From assembly GCA_028386065.3 (NCBI GenBank), contig JAKUCV010001633.1:41973-105972 (forward strand): 64,000 bases of DNA, given 5' to 3'. The notes below the pieces were generated by a model that was not told where the DNA came from, searched no databases, and was given only the letters and a program-made list of their open reading frames with translations. Shown piece by piece: positions 8,284 to 20,264 of the stretch. This stretch comes from Turnera subulata (taxonomy: Eukaryota; Streptophyta; Magnoliopsida; Malpighiales; Passifloraceae). How positions within the stretch are numbered: position 1 is the stretch's first letter; each line of letters starts with the position of its first letter. Position numbers and translations under genes: made by a program.

Positions 8284-10873
8284 TGATACGGCAGAGATTC
8301 CTAGAGTCAGCACTAGAAACTCCACAGTAAGGAATGTGGTCCCGACCTTTCAATCTTCAATCAGACTTGTGTTTTCTCCACCCCTTATTGCTCCCAAGCC
8401 AACATGAAAAGAAACAAGAAGAGCTTCAAAGAACACTGTTTGTGGCACCAACACTTGACTCTAGCTAGCATGAAATCAAGAGTTAGAAACCTAGGAATTT
8501 AGAATGGGTTAATGCATATATTGGAGTCCGTACTATTGCAATTGTCCTTTTTAAGGGTCTGTACTATTTTTTGACCTTTTTATATACCCATATTATTCTA
8601 AATTGTCCCTTTTAGGGGTCTTGGTCACCCCCCAATCTGACGTGGACTGCCCGGGCAGGCTCTGGATCAAACGCGCACTAACTGAGTGACACGTGGCGAC
8701 GCGTGGGCGCGTGTATGGCATGTGTTGCCAGCTCGGCTTGTGGGGTCCACTACCCTTTTTCCTCAGGTTTAATATCGTTTTCTAAATTCTTTTTTTTTAA
8801 AGAAATGAATTAAATATAAATTCATTTTTATTTAATGGCTGGCAGTATGTGTGTGTGGGCCTGCTACGATTTTTTCTTTTCCTTTCCCCAACGAAATTGT
8901 ATTAAACGTGTTTTAAATCCATTTTCTGATTTAGAAAAATAAAAACAAAAAAAAGGTTAAACAATGTGTGGAAAAACTAAGAAGTAAAACAAATCTTCAT
9001 CTTCCTCTCCACCATCCCCAAACCCACCGTCCCCTACCTTGGCCGCCGCTTCCCCCACCTCCCTCCACCACTTCTATCAACAATCACTTTCCCAACATAC
9101 GCAATTACCATCAATAAAGAAAAATCCAAATCAAAACCTAAAAGCAAACACAAAACCTGATTAAAACGAAATCAAATTATCAAACAAAAGATACATCTTC
9201 CTCTTTTTCCATGGCTGCCACTTCCCCTCAACAACCCATAACAACCAAAGATCCACTTCCCCTCACCTAATGCATCGCAACACAGAAAGGAGGAGATGAA
9301 CAGAAGGGAGGGAGAGTCAGTCATGAGTTCCTGACCTTGGTTGCTCCGCTAAATCCGCGTGGGTCAGTCGAGAAGCGGTGTTGTGTTTTGATGCTTCAGT
9401 TTTGTTTTGGGTTTCTTACACATTGTTTCTTTGATTGTTTATATTTCTGATGGATGGGGGTTGGTTTTGACTGGAATCTGGAGGCCCCCAGTCAACGTAG
9501 AGACGAGCATATTCAAGGATTAGGACGAGCTCGATAAGGATGTTTGTTGGGAAGTTTGGACAGTGGATGCTTTGATTTTATATGAGGACGTTATGTTGTA
9601 GAAATCCGGCGATGAAATGCAGATTCCGGCGAGGGTTAAGAAACTGATGAAGAAGAATGATGCAATTGTAGGTTGGGTTGGTGTAGTGCGAGTGCGAGTG
9701 ATTTTTTAAATTTTTATTTTCTAAAAAAAATATTTTGGCTTTTATAAATTTATTAAATTAAAAAACGAGAACACAATATAAAGGTTAGGTTAAGCTCTTC
9801 TTTTTTTATTAGAGTTATATTGGGTCGTGGAGGTTAACCTCTTTTTTTTTTCTGGTTAACTTAATTTAATTAATTTTTTAAACAAAACGGAAATAAAGAT
9901 AAAAGAATTGCTGAGGGGAAAAAAGGGGAAGCCGAGCTGGCATTGCGTGAAATGCACGCACTCACGCGCTGCCACGTGTCGTCATTTTAGAGCGCATTTA
10001 ACTCAGTCTCTGCCCGGGCAGTTCACGTCAGAAGGGGGCTGACCGAAACCCCTATAAGGGACGATATCTAATTGTATGGGTATATAAAAGAGACATAAAT
10101 TTGTACAGACCCCTAAAATGGACATTTTCAATTGTACAGACCCCAATACATGCATTAACCCAATTTAGAATCAAACAAACAGTTAGTAAACCTAATTAAT
10201 TGAAATTAAATCCCTATTGTAAATAAAGAGAGTCGACACTCTTTGGTTTGATTGAGAGTCAGCACTCAATCGGAGAAGAAAACCAAATGGTTCCTTTTTT
10301 TTATCAAAATCGTCATATGTTTACATGCAGAGAAAAAGATGAATTCATACTAGCTAACCTAACCCACCCTAGGCGTCAACTCTCATAAACCCATGAAAAA
10401 TTGGATTTAACTTCATAACCTAACCCTAATGACGAAAACAACTACCCAATGGACTAGGTTTAATTTATTCAACATTGTTTTGGACTCTAATTAAACCATT
10501 ACAATAATAACCCAAGTAATAAAAAGTAAAGCCCACAGTAATCAATCCAATTAATTGGACTAGACCCAAATAAATAAAACTACAAAAAACTAAAGCCCAC
10601 ATTAATAAACCCAATTAATAGTCAGTTCGCCCGTGGGTGCGCCAATCGCACCTGTTGGTGCACCAGACAGCTCCTTGGCGTGCCAATGAGCACTAGATCG
10701 CACCAATGGTGTGCCAATTGGCACCCTATCTTCTTGCATTTCTTGATTGATCCAAGCTTGTGCAAAGATTCTTGTTATGCATCTTTGAACAAGCCCACCA
10801 GATTGAGTCTTGAGGCATGGTCAATTTGCCATCAACTCTTCCTCTTGAGCTTGGTGAACCCTTGGTTGCATCA
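8284..10873 (-). repeat. 5' LTR of the non-autonomous gypsy derivative, split by a nested element
   Basis: Starts TGATACGGCAGAG and ends GGTTGCATCA (TG..CA). It aligns with 4655-5583 throughout, except for the insert at 8506-10161. The partner LTR, with GGAATTTAGAATCCAAC, is the empty site of that insertion. Confidence 0.88.
8506..10161. mobile_element. Mutator-like non-autonomous TIR element, 10 bp TSD
   Basis: Ends are long inverted repeats: GGGTTAATGCATATATTGGA at the left, and the reverse complement of the right end reads GGGTTAATGCATGTATTGGG, both running on into GTCYGTAC. A perfect 10 bp target duplication AATTTAGAAT flanks it (8496-8505 and 10162-10171), and the other LTR gives the empty site. 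Length 1,656 bp. Long TIRs with 9-11 bp duplications fit Mutator-like elements. No transposase ORF. The interior holds CpG-rich subterminal stretches near 8640-8760 and 9930-10030 and a Pro-codon-like stretch near 9000-9070; gene capture is possible but unproven. Confidence 0.85.
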
Positions 10874-11065
10874 ACGGTTACACGTCCTCGAGAAAAGTGA
10901 AAATAAAAAAAAAATAGAAAATAGGGAGGGATTCAGTCCGCTAGGTTGAAAACCCGAAAGGGCGGCCTAGGCAAAAATTAGGACATGCCTGCTAGGTTGA
11001 AAACCCGAAAGGACGGCCTAGGCAATAGTTAAGGCTATTGGTGTGTGGGGAGACTTTTGGTTCAT
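10874..11065 (+). repeat. remnant with 50 bp direct repeat, probably Tat-like post-integrase region
   Basis: Two ~50 bp units (10940-10987 and 10990-11037) share GCTAGGTTGAAAACCCGAAA and CGGCCTAGGCAA. Sequences of this look commonly follow the integrase stop in Tat-type elements, so this may be a scrap of the DNA that the Athila-type element entered. No ORF of its own. Confidence 0.5.
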
Positions 11066-12903
11066 TGATGCATTTTATTTATGCGTGACATTTTCAAATT
11101 TATAATTCTTGATCAATTCATAACAGGACACACAAATAACTCACGAGTAAATGCAACGATTGTTAACTGCAAGTACATAGTGTACTATGTAGTGTAGTAG
11201 TCTAATCAAGGTCGATCCACGGAACAAGAGAAATAAGTACTACCTAATGTCACAACTTACGATTATCTAGGCAAATCAAATAAAAGATGGTGTAGGGTGA
11301 TGTCGACTAGGCTAGAGGGAAAAGAAATAAAATCGCAGACTTAATCTAAAGTGAAGTTCTATCAATATCTAAAGCAATCTAGGAAGTCGGGGTTCACGCA
11401 ATTGCTATCTAGGTTTATTATGCATGGAATCGATATCTATGTTGATGTGTGATTGTGGGCAATTGTTTCTAATGTCTTATTCCTCAACACTCGCATGTTG
11501 AATCAAATATTCAGCAAAGATTACTACCTAGCTCTCGCATAGCCTAGCATCAATACTAAACTCATTAAGCACAAAACAATCAATCAAGCCCTAAGAAACT
11601 ATCAGCTCTCGCATATTTTAGCATCAATCAATCTATGTTCTTCTAGGTATCATCAAATAAATCAGCTCTCGCATGTTGCAATCAATAAGAATCAATCCAA
11701 AGTAGATAATAAATTCGGCACACATAGATTGAACAATCAACACAATCAAATGAATAAACATCAATTCATATATATTAAAACCATAGAAGTAATTGGCTAC
11801 ATCCCTAATCCTAGATTAGAGAATTAGTTCATCATAATAAAATAGCAAATCATCAAAATCTCACAAGAATTCATCAAGTAAACTATTAAACAGAAAGAAA
11901 ATCGAATAAAAGAGAGAGTAGTGAAGTCGGGGAGCCAATTTATGTTGGTGATGAAGGCGTCGACTTGTGCTCCTCTGGTGACGATTTCTGCTGCAATTGG
12001 ACTGGTGATTCTGTGACTTTAAACCTTCAAATATTGCTGGAAAAACATTGAATTGTTGTGAGGAATAACCTTGAAATTGGATGAGGAATTCGGCACCACC
12101 TAGAGGATCCAAAAGAGTGAAAACCCTAACCCTACTAGTGTGTGTGACCTAATAACTAACCAATTCGGTAGAGCTTCGCCCTCTGACTTCTGCATCCTGA
12201 ATATGTCGACCTAGGGGGTCTTTTTATACTTTCTTTATCTGCTGGAAGTCGGTGGGGCTCTCCTTCTTTGAATAGAAATTGAATTCTTGACTTGCACTCC
12301 AAGTTGGAGTTTTGCCTGTTTTCTGACCTGAAAATTTCACGCCACTTAATTCCTAGAAGACGTCCGAACTGGGCGTTGGCATCTTCTACAGATTTCTAAA
12401 TAATTCTCTCAGATTTCTTTTCATAAAAAGAACTCTTCAATTGGACTTCTGTTGCTCAATATATCACTGAAATACTGGGCCTGGGTCGGCACATAAAAAT
12501 CTGCATCCTGGGCTGGATTAAAATAACTACTGCTCCTTGTAGACTCGTCCAAAAATTATTAAATTTAATCCATAGAAAGCTCTGGAAGTCTACTTTTGTC
12601 TCCAAGTGGTCTCACTTAATTTTGATGTCTAGAACTCCCGAAATCTTCAACATAGTCGGTCGTGCTCACTGCAGAAAGTTTCCTAAATTGGGCATGATTT
12701 CCAAACTTGGCTAAAAAGCTTCCATTCTTCAATAAAAACGATAAATTCCTGATAAAAATAATTAATCTGAAAAATTGAAGTACTAATTGACACATTGCAT
12801 GAAAACACACTACAATATAAAGATTGTACACATAATCGATCAAGAATACAAAGTAAAAGCCATTCAAAATCATCATAAAAACACTGACTTTTAGATGTTA
12901 TCA
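11066..12903 (-). repeat. 3' LTR of the Athila-type element
   Basis: Starts TGATGCATTTTATTTATGCG and ends TTTTAGATGTTATCA. 1,838 bp, matching the 1,842 bp the other LTR would have without its duplication. By eye they differ at very roughly a tenth of positions in sampled stretches, implying an old insertion. It holds no gene; short ORFs at 11861-12112 and 12616-12904 are in non-coding LTR sequence. Confidence 0.87.
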
Positions 12904-13520
12904 AATCTCCACAAACTTAAACTTTGCTTGTCCTCAAGCAAATACAACGAAATAAACCAAATGAGAGTTTTGAAAATCTCCAGCAATTCACACAATCAAA
13001 AAGAATTCATATCAAGACTTCTGAGATAATCACCAAGAGCTTACGAAAAACATCTAAGATCAAATGCCAAGACAGAAAGAAAATCTCATGAAAAAGCATC
13101 CATGCAGTAGTCAGACTTACCCACACAAGCTTTCATACAAATCACTTCGCAAAAATCGATTTCCCATATGCATGCAAGAATGAATTGACGTCATGAAATT
13201 TTGAAAAACTAGTCCCATAGGCAAACTCCAGAACTTAACTCCACTGTTATGAATAAACACTCTCAAAAAGATCAATAGGACTTTACAAAGGGTTGTAATG
13301 GGGTCTTGGGTAAAGGTTGATCAAAGAAAAGGTGTATAGGGAATCAAAGTTCAAAAATTTACTTAAGAAAAGATTGCAATATGCATTATCAAGAGATTGA
13401 AAAGATTTCTCAAAGTGCAAGTCTTGAAGTAACATCCATCATGTGATTATCAAAAGAAATTCAACTTGTTTCAGGAACAATTGATTGCGCAATTTCTCAT
13501 CTTTTTTAAAAAAAAAATTT

Positions 13521-13668
13521 CTGAATTTTTTTTTCTTTTGAGTGGACTTTGTCGATTTTTTTTCTGTTTTTTTTTTCTGCGCTTGACATTCCATCTGAAT
13601 TTTTTTTTCTTTTGAGTGGACTTTGTCGATTTTTTTTCTGTTTTTTTTTTCTGCGCTTGACATTCCAT
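13521..13668. repeat. 74 bp tandem duplication (two units)
   Basis: Units 13521-13594 and 13595-13668 both run CTGAATTT... through GAGTGGACTTTGTCGATT to GCGCTTGACATTCCAT with the same T-tract lengths. Near identity inside an otherwise old element points to a recent duplication. The Lys-rich ORFs on the minus strand here are translations of the T tracts. Confidence 0.85.
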
Positions 13669-13718
13669 AACATACTTGAAACAATTGAAAGTGCAAACAT
13701 CTTCAACGCATAGAACTT

Positions 13719-14616
13719 GAGTAAATGACATATTTAGGGTCTATACTATTTCAAAAGTATCGTTTGGGGGTCTGTACTATTTTTTGTCCCTTTTGGGGGT
13801 CTATACTCTTATGTTTCGTCCCTTTTAGGGGTCTCGGGCAGTCCACGTCATCAGCGGGACTGCCCGAGACCCCTAAAAGGAACGAAAAATAAGAGTATAG
13901 ACCCGTAAAAGGGACAAGTAATAATACAGACCCCCAAACAATACTTTTGAAATAGTACGGACCCTATATATGCGAAAACTCGTGTACTAACCCCTAGGGA
14001 AACTACCGTAAAGTCGAAAATGGTCATAACTTCTTGTCTGGAACTTGTTTTGGTTCAAATTTTTTTTCTCATTATTATTTTAACATGGTCTAATGGATAG
14101 TATCAGTGTCCAGGCTTAGCTCAAAATTTGAAAAATTGGCATAAAATTCGTGCGGTAAATTCGAAAATGGCCATAACTTCTCGTCCGAAACTCATTTTGG
14201 TTTAATTTTTTTCCTCGTTCTTATTTTAACATAGTGTAAAGGACAGTATTAGTCTCCACTCTCCTCGAAATTTGAAAAAATAACAGAAAACTGATGTACT
14301 AACCCCTAAGGAAACGACCGGGAACAAGAAAAGGGCCATAATGAGTTATTAGTTCCAGACGAGAAGTTATAGGGTCCGTACTATTTCAAAAGTATTGCTT
14401 GGGGTCTGTACTATTTCTTTTCCCTTTTACGGGTCTGTACTCTTATTTTTCGTTCCTTTTAGGGGTCTCGCGCAGCCCCGCTGGTGACGTGGACTGCCCG
14501 AGACCCCTAAATGGAACGAAAAATAAGTGTGCAGACCCGTAAAAGGGACAAAAAAAAGTACAGACCCCCAAACGATACTTTTGAAATAGTACAGACCCTA
14601 AATATATCATTTACTC
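13719..14616. mobile_element. Mutator-like non-autonomous element with two long hairpins
   Basis: TIRs GAGTAAATGACATATTTAGG and (reverse complement of the right end) GAGTAAATGATATATTTAGG extend for over 60 bp. The 10 bp flanks CATAGAACTT (13709-13718) and CATAGATCTT (14617-14626) differ at one base. Inside are two near-perfect hairpins, 13734-13965 and 14369-14600, with arms over 100 bp meeting at GGGCAGTCCACGTCA-type centres, plus a ~147 bp diverged tandem repeat between them (about 14005-14290, each with GAAAATGGYCATAACTTCT). It looks like two small elements fused in one. No transposase. Confidence 0.83.
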
Positions 14617-16045
14617 CATAGATCTTCTTGGATGTGAAAAGACACGGTACAAATGCACTTATCATAGAAAGAATCTTGATAAAAACATAGAACAAAATTC
14701 TCTTAAGGAACTTTGAAAAATAGGGTATGGATAATGAAAGAAAAGAATGGTAGCTATAAGGCTTCAAAGGGTTAAAGGTGGGTAATTGTGGATAATGAAA
14801 GAAAAATTAGCTACCATAGTTTAGGCTCAAAAGGGGTTAAACAAGGGATAATGATAAAGGGTAGGCTTTTTATTGGCTTGTTGGTTCAAACAAAGAATGC
14901 CTAAATCATCTCTTCCATTGGGCATTTATGTGAAAAATTCGCTTTGAAAAGTTCTGAAAACTTGTTCTAGGACATATATGTTGACGTCAAAAGTTTGAAA
15001 AATAATGCATAGGGTGTCGAAAAATGCTAGGCAATGAATGCTAGGACTTGCATGAATTCATCATAACTAAACATGAACACAAAATCAATCAAAAATCAAA
15101 CTTCTTGCATCTAAAAGAAAAATATTACAAAAACTCAAAGTAACTCTCTTGGTTATCCATCAACAAAAACATCTTGATCATAGAATGGTGGGTTCGAAAA
15201 CTAAAACACCCGTGACCCAAAATTATCAAAAATAATAATAATTGACCAAAATGCCCCTGAACCCGGGTTACATCAACCAATGCCAAAACATTATCCATAA
15301 ACCTTAACTGAAAATGTTAATAAACTGAGATGTCATAAAGGTCAAGAGTAAACCGGCTTATCAAGCAATAAATCAACCCGGCAAACAGCCGAAACAACAT
15401 CAGGTATCAAACCCCGGCAACCCGCCGACAATGTAGTCAAAATCAAGAATGACATCTCAACGAAATCCAATGCAGCGGAAGATATAGATAAAAAAAAAAG
15501 AAAGAAGATAAATGATATGCAAGTCGGCTCTATGGATCCAACCGGGAGAGAAAGCACAGCCACCTGCTGGGATATCCACGTCCGTACTCCGGAAAGGAAA
15601 AGAGAAGCATCACGCTAACTAAGAGTCTGAAAAATAACGGTGGCGATTATGTGAGTCGCCTACTGAGTGAGCAGTATAAATCTAATTATGTAAGTATGCA
15701 GAGCAAGCTCGAAAGGAGTGCAGAGGAACAAGCACTAGTAAGCAACACACAATAACTAGTACCCACATGCCAACAACACAAAAGCAAATAGTTTATATTT
15801 TACATCTGTTTATGTGTTAATTTCATTATTATATATTTATTATTCAGGACCCCCTACTGTCTGCGTCGAGCTCGGTCACGTCTCATGAGACAACCAGGGC
15901 GTAAGCCCAATATAACCAGGCATATAGCCCAAATATAACCACACAGGGAGAGAGAGAGAGACAGAGAGAAAGAGGGAGGTAGAAAGGGGGAGGTAGAAGG
16001 AGGGAGGTATAACCGGTCATCACAGACCCATATGCTAAACCACAT

Positions 16046-17876
16046 TGATGTGTGAATATTTTACACATCATTTGGGGTTTATTTCATGCCTTTTTGTTTC
16101 CCTTTTAGTTTTATTTTATTTTGTTCTTGCATTTATTTTATTTAATTTTAATAAATTTACTCATCCTAGTGTGTGAGGACCTTTTTGCAGGAAATTATGA
16201 ATTCTTGGTCGTTTTGAAGACGAGCTCTTTGGATATGGACTCAAGTTGAAGAAGGTGAAGAAGGAAGGATGAACTTGGTTATTGGTCAAATCAACAAACC
16301 GATTTGACTCTCCTGCATCTTTTGGCTTTGAATTTTAAATTTGGAAAAAAAACCAAGTTTTGTGTACGTGATGGATGCGCCACCTTCCAACAAATAAAGC
16401 TTCAAATTTCAAAAGCCAAGAAGCTTTTGGCTTTTATCCACACGTGGCCCCTCCTCCACCAATTTTGAAGAAATATGATATTGCCAAAATCCCTTGATGT
16501 GTGCCTAGCCTAGCATTTGTTTTGCCTGACGTGCAAGCTTGGCCACACATGTTCCCCCTCCCACTACTATAAATACTTGCAAGAAGACAAAGCCCAGGGG
16601 GCACTCGTCATTCACTGGCACTTCCAACTTTGGCAGCTCCACTTCATTTTCTTTTCACGCACTAGGCTAGGGGTTTTTATATTTTTTTTTTTATTTCTTC
16701 CTTGTAATAAACACTTTAGCATTTTAAGTTGTAGATTGAGCTGGAAATTTAATACAAGACAAGAGGTTATTCATCATTCAAGGTTTGATTTATTTTCTTA
16801 TTATTATTTATTTCTTTCTTACTTTGAAAATAAAATGACGACTTCTTTATTTATTATTTATTCCTCTCTATCTATGGCCAACTAAATTTCCTAATCTAGG
16901 ATTAGGGGATGGTCTTGCCATTTATTTTCATGCAAATTTAATAAAATATTATTTCTTTTAATTATTCTTCTTTGATTCGGTCTTTGATGCTTAATTAAGT
17001 TAGTTGCCTGATCAACAATTAGCTTAAATTTATAATAGGAAATTGTTAAGTGACAGCGTCAATTCCCTATAGAAAAACTTAGACCGGGCTTTAGGAACCG
17101 ACCTCGGGAGGGGCGTGTTTTCTATTGGAGACTTAAAGGTAAGAACTTAAAGCTCTTAATTTATTTCAACACTGGCAGAATGGATAGTGGAGATAAGTTA
17201 GGAAGGGNNNNNNNNNNNNNNNNNNNNNNNNNNNNNNNNNNNNNNNNNNNNNNNNNNNNNNNNNNNNNNNNNNNNNNNNNNNNNNNNNNNNNNNNNNNNN
17301 NNNNNNNNNNNNNNNNNNNNNNNNNNNNNNNNNNNNNNNNNNNNNNNNNNNNNNNNNNNNNNNNNNNNNNNNNNNNNNNNNNNNNNNNNNNCCTCGGGAG
17401 GGGCGTGTTTTCTATTGGAGACTTAAAGGTAAGAACTTAAAGCTCTTAATTTATTTCAACACTGGCAGAATGGATAGTGGAGATAAGTTAGGAAGGGATT
17501 TTACGGCTTACGGAAGTAGGCTATTGATCTAGTTGAGTTTACCGGTTCTTTCAAAGAAGAGTATTTTTAGGATTTAATATCAGATCTACACAGGTAGGTC
17601 GTGTAGTGACAGAACACGGCTTGGTTGTGTCGCACTTAATTGCATGGAAATTGTGGCAAGGGATTCCCCGAACTCCTAGGTGTTTTCTCATCATTGTCAT
17701 ATCATTTATTATTCTTACTGTTTTCTTTTCCAACTTTATTACACCATTCAATCGACTCCTCTTCGAGGCTTTATTTTCTAGATAATCATTTGTCACACTG
17801 TTAAAAGTACTTAGCAAAGATCCCTGTGAGACGACCTTGGTACTACAACACCCTGTATACTTGCAGGAGGCTATCA
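16046..17876 (+). mobile_element. solo LTR (Athila/Tat-like), 5 bp TSD CACAT, containing a gap
   Basis: TGATGTGTGAATATTTTACA at the left and CTTGCAGGAGGCTATCA at the right are TG..CA ends flanked by CACAT (16041-16045 and 17877-17881). The opposite LTR near 27195 shows the uninterrupted site. No PBS, polypurine tract or coding region is present, so it is a solo LTR produced by LTR-LTR recombination. The end motif (GTATACTTGCAGG) resembles the end of the Tat-like LTR at 41419-42755. The ORF at 16517-16885 has no recognisable domain. Confidence 0.85.
17102..17497. other. assembly gap (17208-17391) between identical 106 bp sequences
   Basis: 17102-17207 and 17392-17497 are the same 106 bp (CCTCGGGAGGGGCGTGTTTT ... 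AGATAAGTTAGGAAGGG) on either side of a run of 184 N. Sequence ends that repeat exactly across a gap usually mean two overlapping contig ends were not merged, so the N run and one copy may not exist. Confidence 0.85.
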
Positions 17877-20264
17877 CACATATACCATGCTAACCCGCAT
17901 GCAATCCCGAGGGGTATCACTTCCCGCTCGAACCAACCGGTCATCGGCACACAGTAGTATATCTTTTATAGTTTATCATTCTTATTCATACTTAAGAGTT
18001 CATGTGTGCCAAAAAGTCATGATTTACCAGGGTGGTGTGAATTATCCATTAAATCAACATCCGGGTTTCCAACCTACAACACAACACACAGATCACCCAA
18101 AATCATATTAGATGTTATATCTCACAACAATTAAACCACATCATGCTCGTTCAACAAATAGTAATACACAGGCACACAATACAGATCATGGCATGTTAGC
18201 AAACAAGGCATGTAACTCAGACAAACCAAACCAACAAGCACATGCATACAAACATAAAAATACTTATAAAGTCACCTCAACGACGATTATCCTATGGAGT
18301 TTTCCCCAAGACAGATCCTCCAGCTCCCGAGGTATTACCCGTGCCTAAATACCGGCACACACAATAATTACAAAAACAATTATAATAAACCGTGCATGTA
18401 TGATACTTATATGCTCAACTGAGTAAAATCCGACCCAAACTACCCGGTTATGTAATTTCAGGGTCTAAGCCCAAAAGGGTATATCTCCTCACCAAAAACT
18501 CCAAAAAGATTGAAACCTAAGGTTTACTGGGCTTAAGCCCATCTAAGTCCAAATCAATTTCTCAGGCCTAAAGCCCACTTCCTCATGTCCACAATAAATC
18601 CCTAGTGAATTTGGGCTTAGAGCCCATTCCTTAAAGTCCATATCTAGCCAATTATGCCATTGGGCCTCAAGCCCAAATCTTAAGGTCCATAAAAGTCTTA
18701 GGGTCTTTAGAGTTAGTTAATTAGGGCCTGGGCCCAGTTTTTCCTAAATACCGTTCTAAGGTCATTCCCGAGCCCATATGTTCCCGGCCTATGGTTATAC
18801 CCGTGTCGGTAAATTCCGGCCACACACACTCACATCCTAGCACACGGTATTCCACTAACTCTCTTTGAACTTAATTGTACATATGCCGATAATATTAATT
18901 TATGTACAAACAAAACCGAGTCTTAACCCGGGAATAAATACCGTTAGTAATCCGCGAAGGTTTATGTTCGCCGGAAAATACCAGAGCCTCGCCGGAATAT
19001 TCCTGAGCTCGCCGGATTCCGGTCAGCCTCACCAGAAAACACCAAAAACTGCCCGAACGAAAACACAACCAACCTGGCACCATTGAACAATAACCCGAAA
19101 AAAAATTCAACACAAAACTCCACCTACAGATTACAACCGAATCGGAGGAGGAAGGAGTTAGTCCGATCCTTACCCGGAAAACACCTCAAGCTACCAGAAT
19201 CCGTCCACAGCCAACCCCAAGCTCGAAACCACACTGCACAAGCCGAACCAACAGGATGCTCTGAAACAGCAACCCGAGCACGACCGGAAATCACCAACAC
19301 AGCACACCGGCGACGACCAACGACACACGCACACGCACGATCCGCCTACGCACCATCCACCGCCAAACCCAAATCAACACCAAACCAAAAATCAACAACG
19401 ACATCAACACACAAGCAGAGAAGGAGGAGAAGAGGAAGCAGAGGAGGGGTCAGACTTATCAGCAACGCGAGGAAGACAGTGGCGATTCCCATCCACGCGC
19501 AGTACTCCTCATCGCGCACGGCCTGGCCTCTTCACGGTTCCACCACACGCAACGGCGGCGTCGTCGTCTTATGGTTAATTCGGCGTTTGAAGGGAGAAAA
19601 GAAAGGATGGGTGGAGATGGCAAGGCGAGAGGTAGACAAGATGTTGATGATGACGAGAGGGGGAGAGAGAGAGAGAGAGAGAGGGATCGGGAGAGAGGGG
19701 CCGTCGGGTGAGGAGAAGAGAGAACGAAAAGAGAAGAGAATAGGGAAGAAAGGAAAGAAGGGAAAAGGGTTAGGGTTTTGACCCGCCTGGCCAAAACGAC
19801 GTCGTTTCGTTTTGGCTAGGCGCGGTCAACCCGCCCTAGCTGGTCAACGTTTGTTTTTTTCTTTTTCCTTTACCCAAAACGACGTAGTTTAGTCCAAAAC
19901 TACGGTAAACCTCGCGTTTCTTCCCGAAACACGTTTTTTTCCAACGAAAGTCGTACCCGCCATACTAACGACTTAATACCGATATAACTAAGGTAAAATA
20001 ATTTATTTCCCTAGTCCAAAAATCCAGAAATTCCTCGAGGGTAAAATTGGAATAAAAATTCAGAAAATTCCATAAATTAAATTATGAAAATCCGGGGCGT
20101 TACAGTTCCACCCCTCTTATTAAAATTTTGTCCTCGAAATTACAAGATATGAAAATCAGAACAGATGTGGGTACTGCTCTCTCATATGGGACTCAACCTC
20201 CCAAGTAGCGTCATTCGAAGAATGACGGCTCCACCTACCCGAACCATAGGAATGGTACGACTCC

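Larger units (their letters stand above)
4655..10873 (-). mobile_element. non-autonomous gypsy derivative (LTR-leader-PR/pol scraps-LTR)
   Basis: Two related LTRs (4655-5583 and 8284-10873, the second enlarged by a nested element) bound a 2.7 kb internal region. On the minus strand this runs PBS (8270-8283), leader with a GTGAACAGTA array, protease fragment (7101-6784), Lys/Glu-rich PR-RT linker (6562-5984), integrase C-terminal scrap (6063-5773), polypurine tract, 3' LTR. RT, RNase H, the integrase core and gag are absent, so it depended on a partner. It resembles the composite at 43778-49475 in leader repeat, linker motif and LTR ends. The expected 5 bp flanking duplication is not seen (TGCCG left, ACGGT right). 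Confidence 0.8.
12904..15201 (-). other. 3' noncoding region of the Athila-type element
   Basis: Starts next to the LTR with AAATCTCCACAAACTTAAAC, the minus strand polypurine-type AGTTTGTGGAGATTT. It is A+T-rich with no credible ORF. It contains the Mutator-like insert 13719-14616 and a 74 bp exact-looking tandem duplication at 13521-13668. The region resumes after the 15202-28610 complex at 28611. Confidence 0.65.
15202..20104 (-). repeat. left LTR (3' LTR of minus strand gypsy), split by a solo LTR
   Basis: Read on the minus strand it starts TGTAACGCCCCGGATTTTC at 20104, directly after a purine-rich AAGAGGGGTGGAAC, and ends GGGTGTTTTA at 15202. It is the inverted copy of 24963-28044. Without the nested element and its 5 bp duplication it is 3,067 bp against 3,082 bp. 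The end is TG..TA rather than the usual TG..CA. It holds a long (GA)n tract near 19663-19692. ORFs inside (17887-18348, 19083-19781) are reading-frame chance in LTR sequence. Confidence 0.88.

Noticed and set aside
13439..13731. Lys-rich repeated ORFs
   Set aside because: Translations of poly-T tracts in a 74 bp duplication.
15342..15563. ORF resembling 27605-27904
   Set aside because: Same LTR sequence in inverted arms, so conservation is by descent of the LTR and not evidence of coding.
16517..16885. 122 aa ORF
   Set aside because: Inside the solo LTR, A+T-rich, no domain or partner.
17180..17440. 86 aa ORF
   Set aside because: Runs through the N gap.
19083..19781. 232 aa plus strand ORF
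   Set aside because: It lies wholly inside an LTR; the ORF is low-complexity Arg/Gly/Glu from a GA tract and the copy in the other arm (25256-25603 and 25281-25871 in other frames) is not kept open in the same way.
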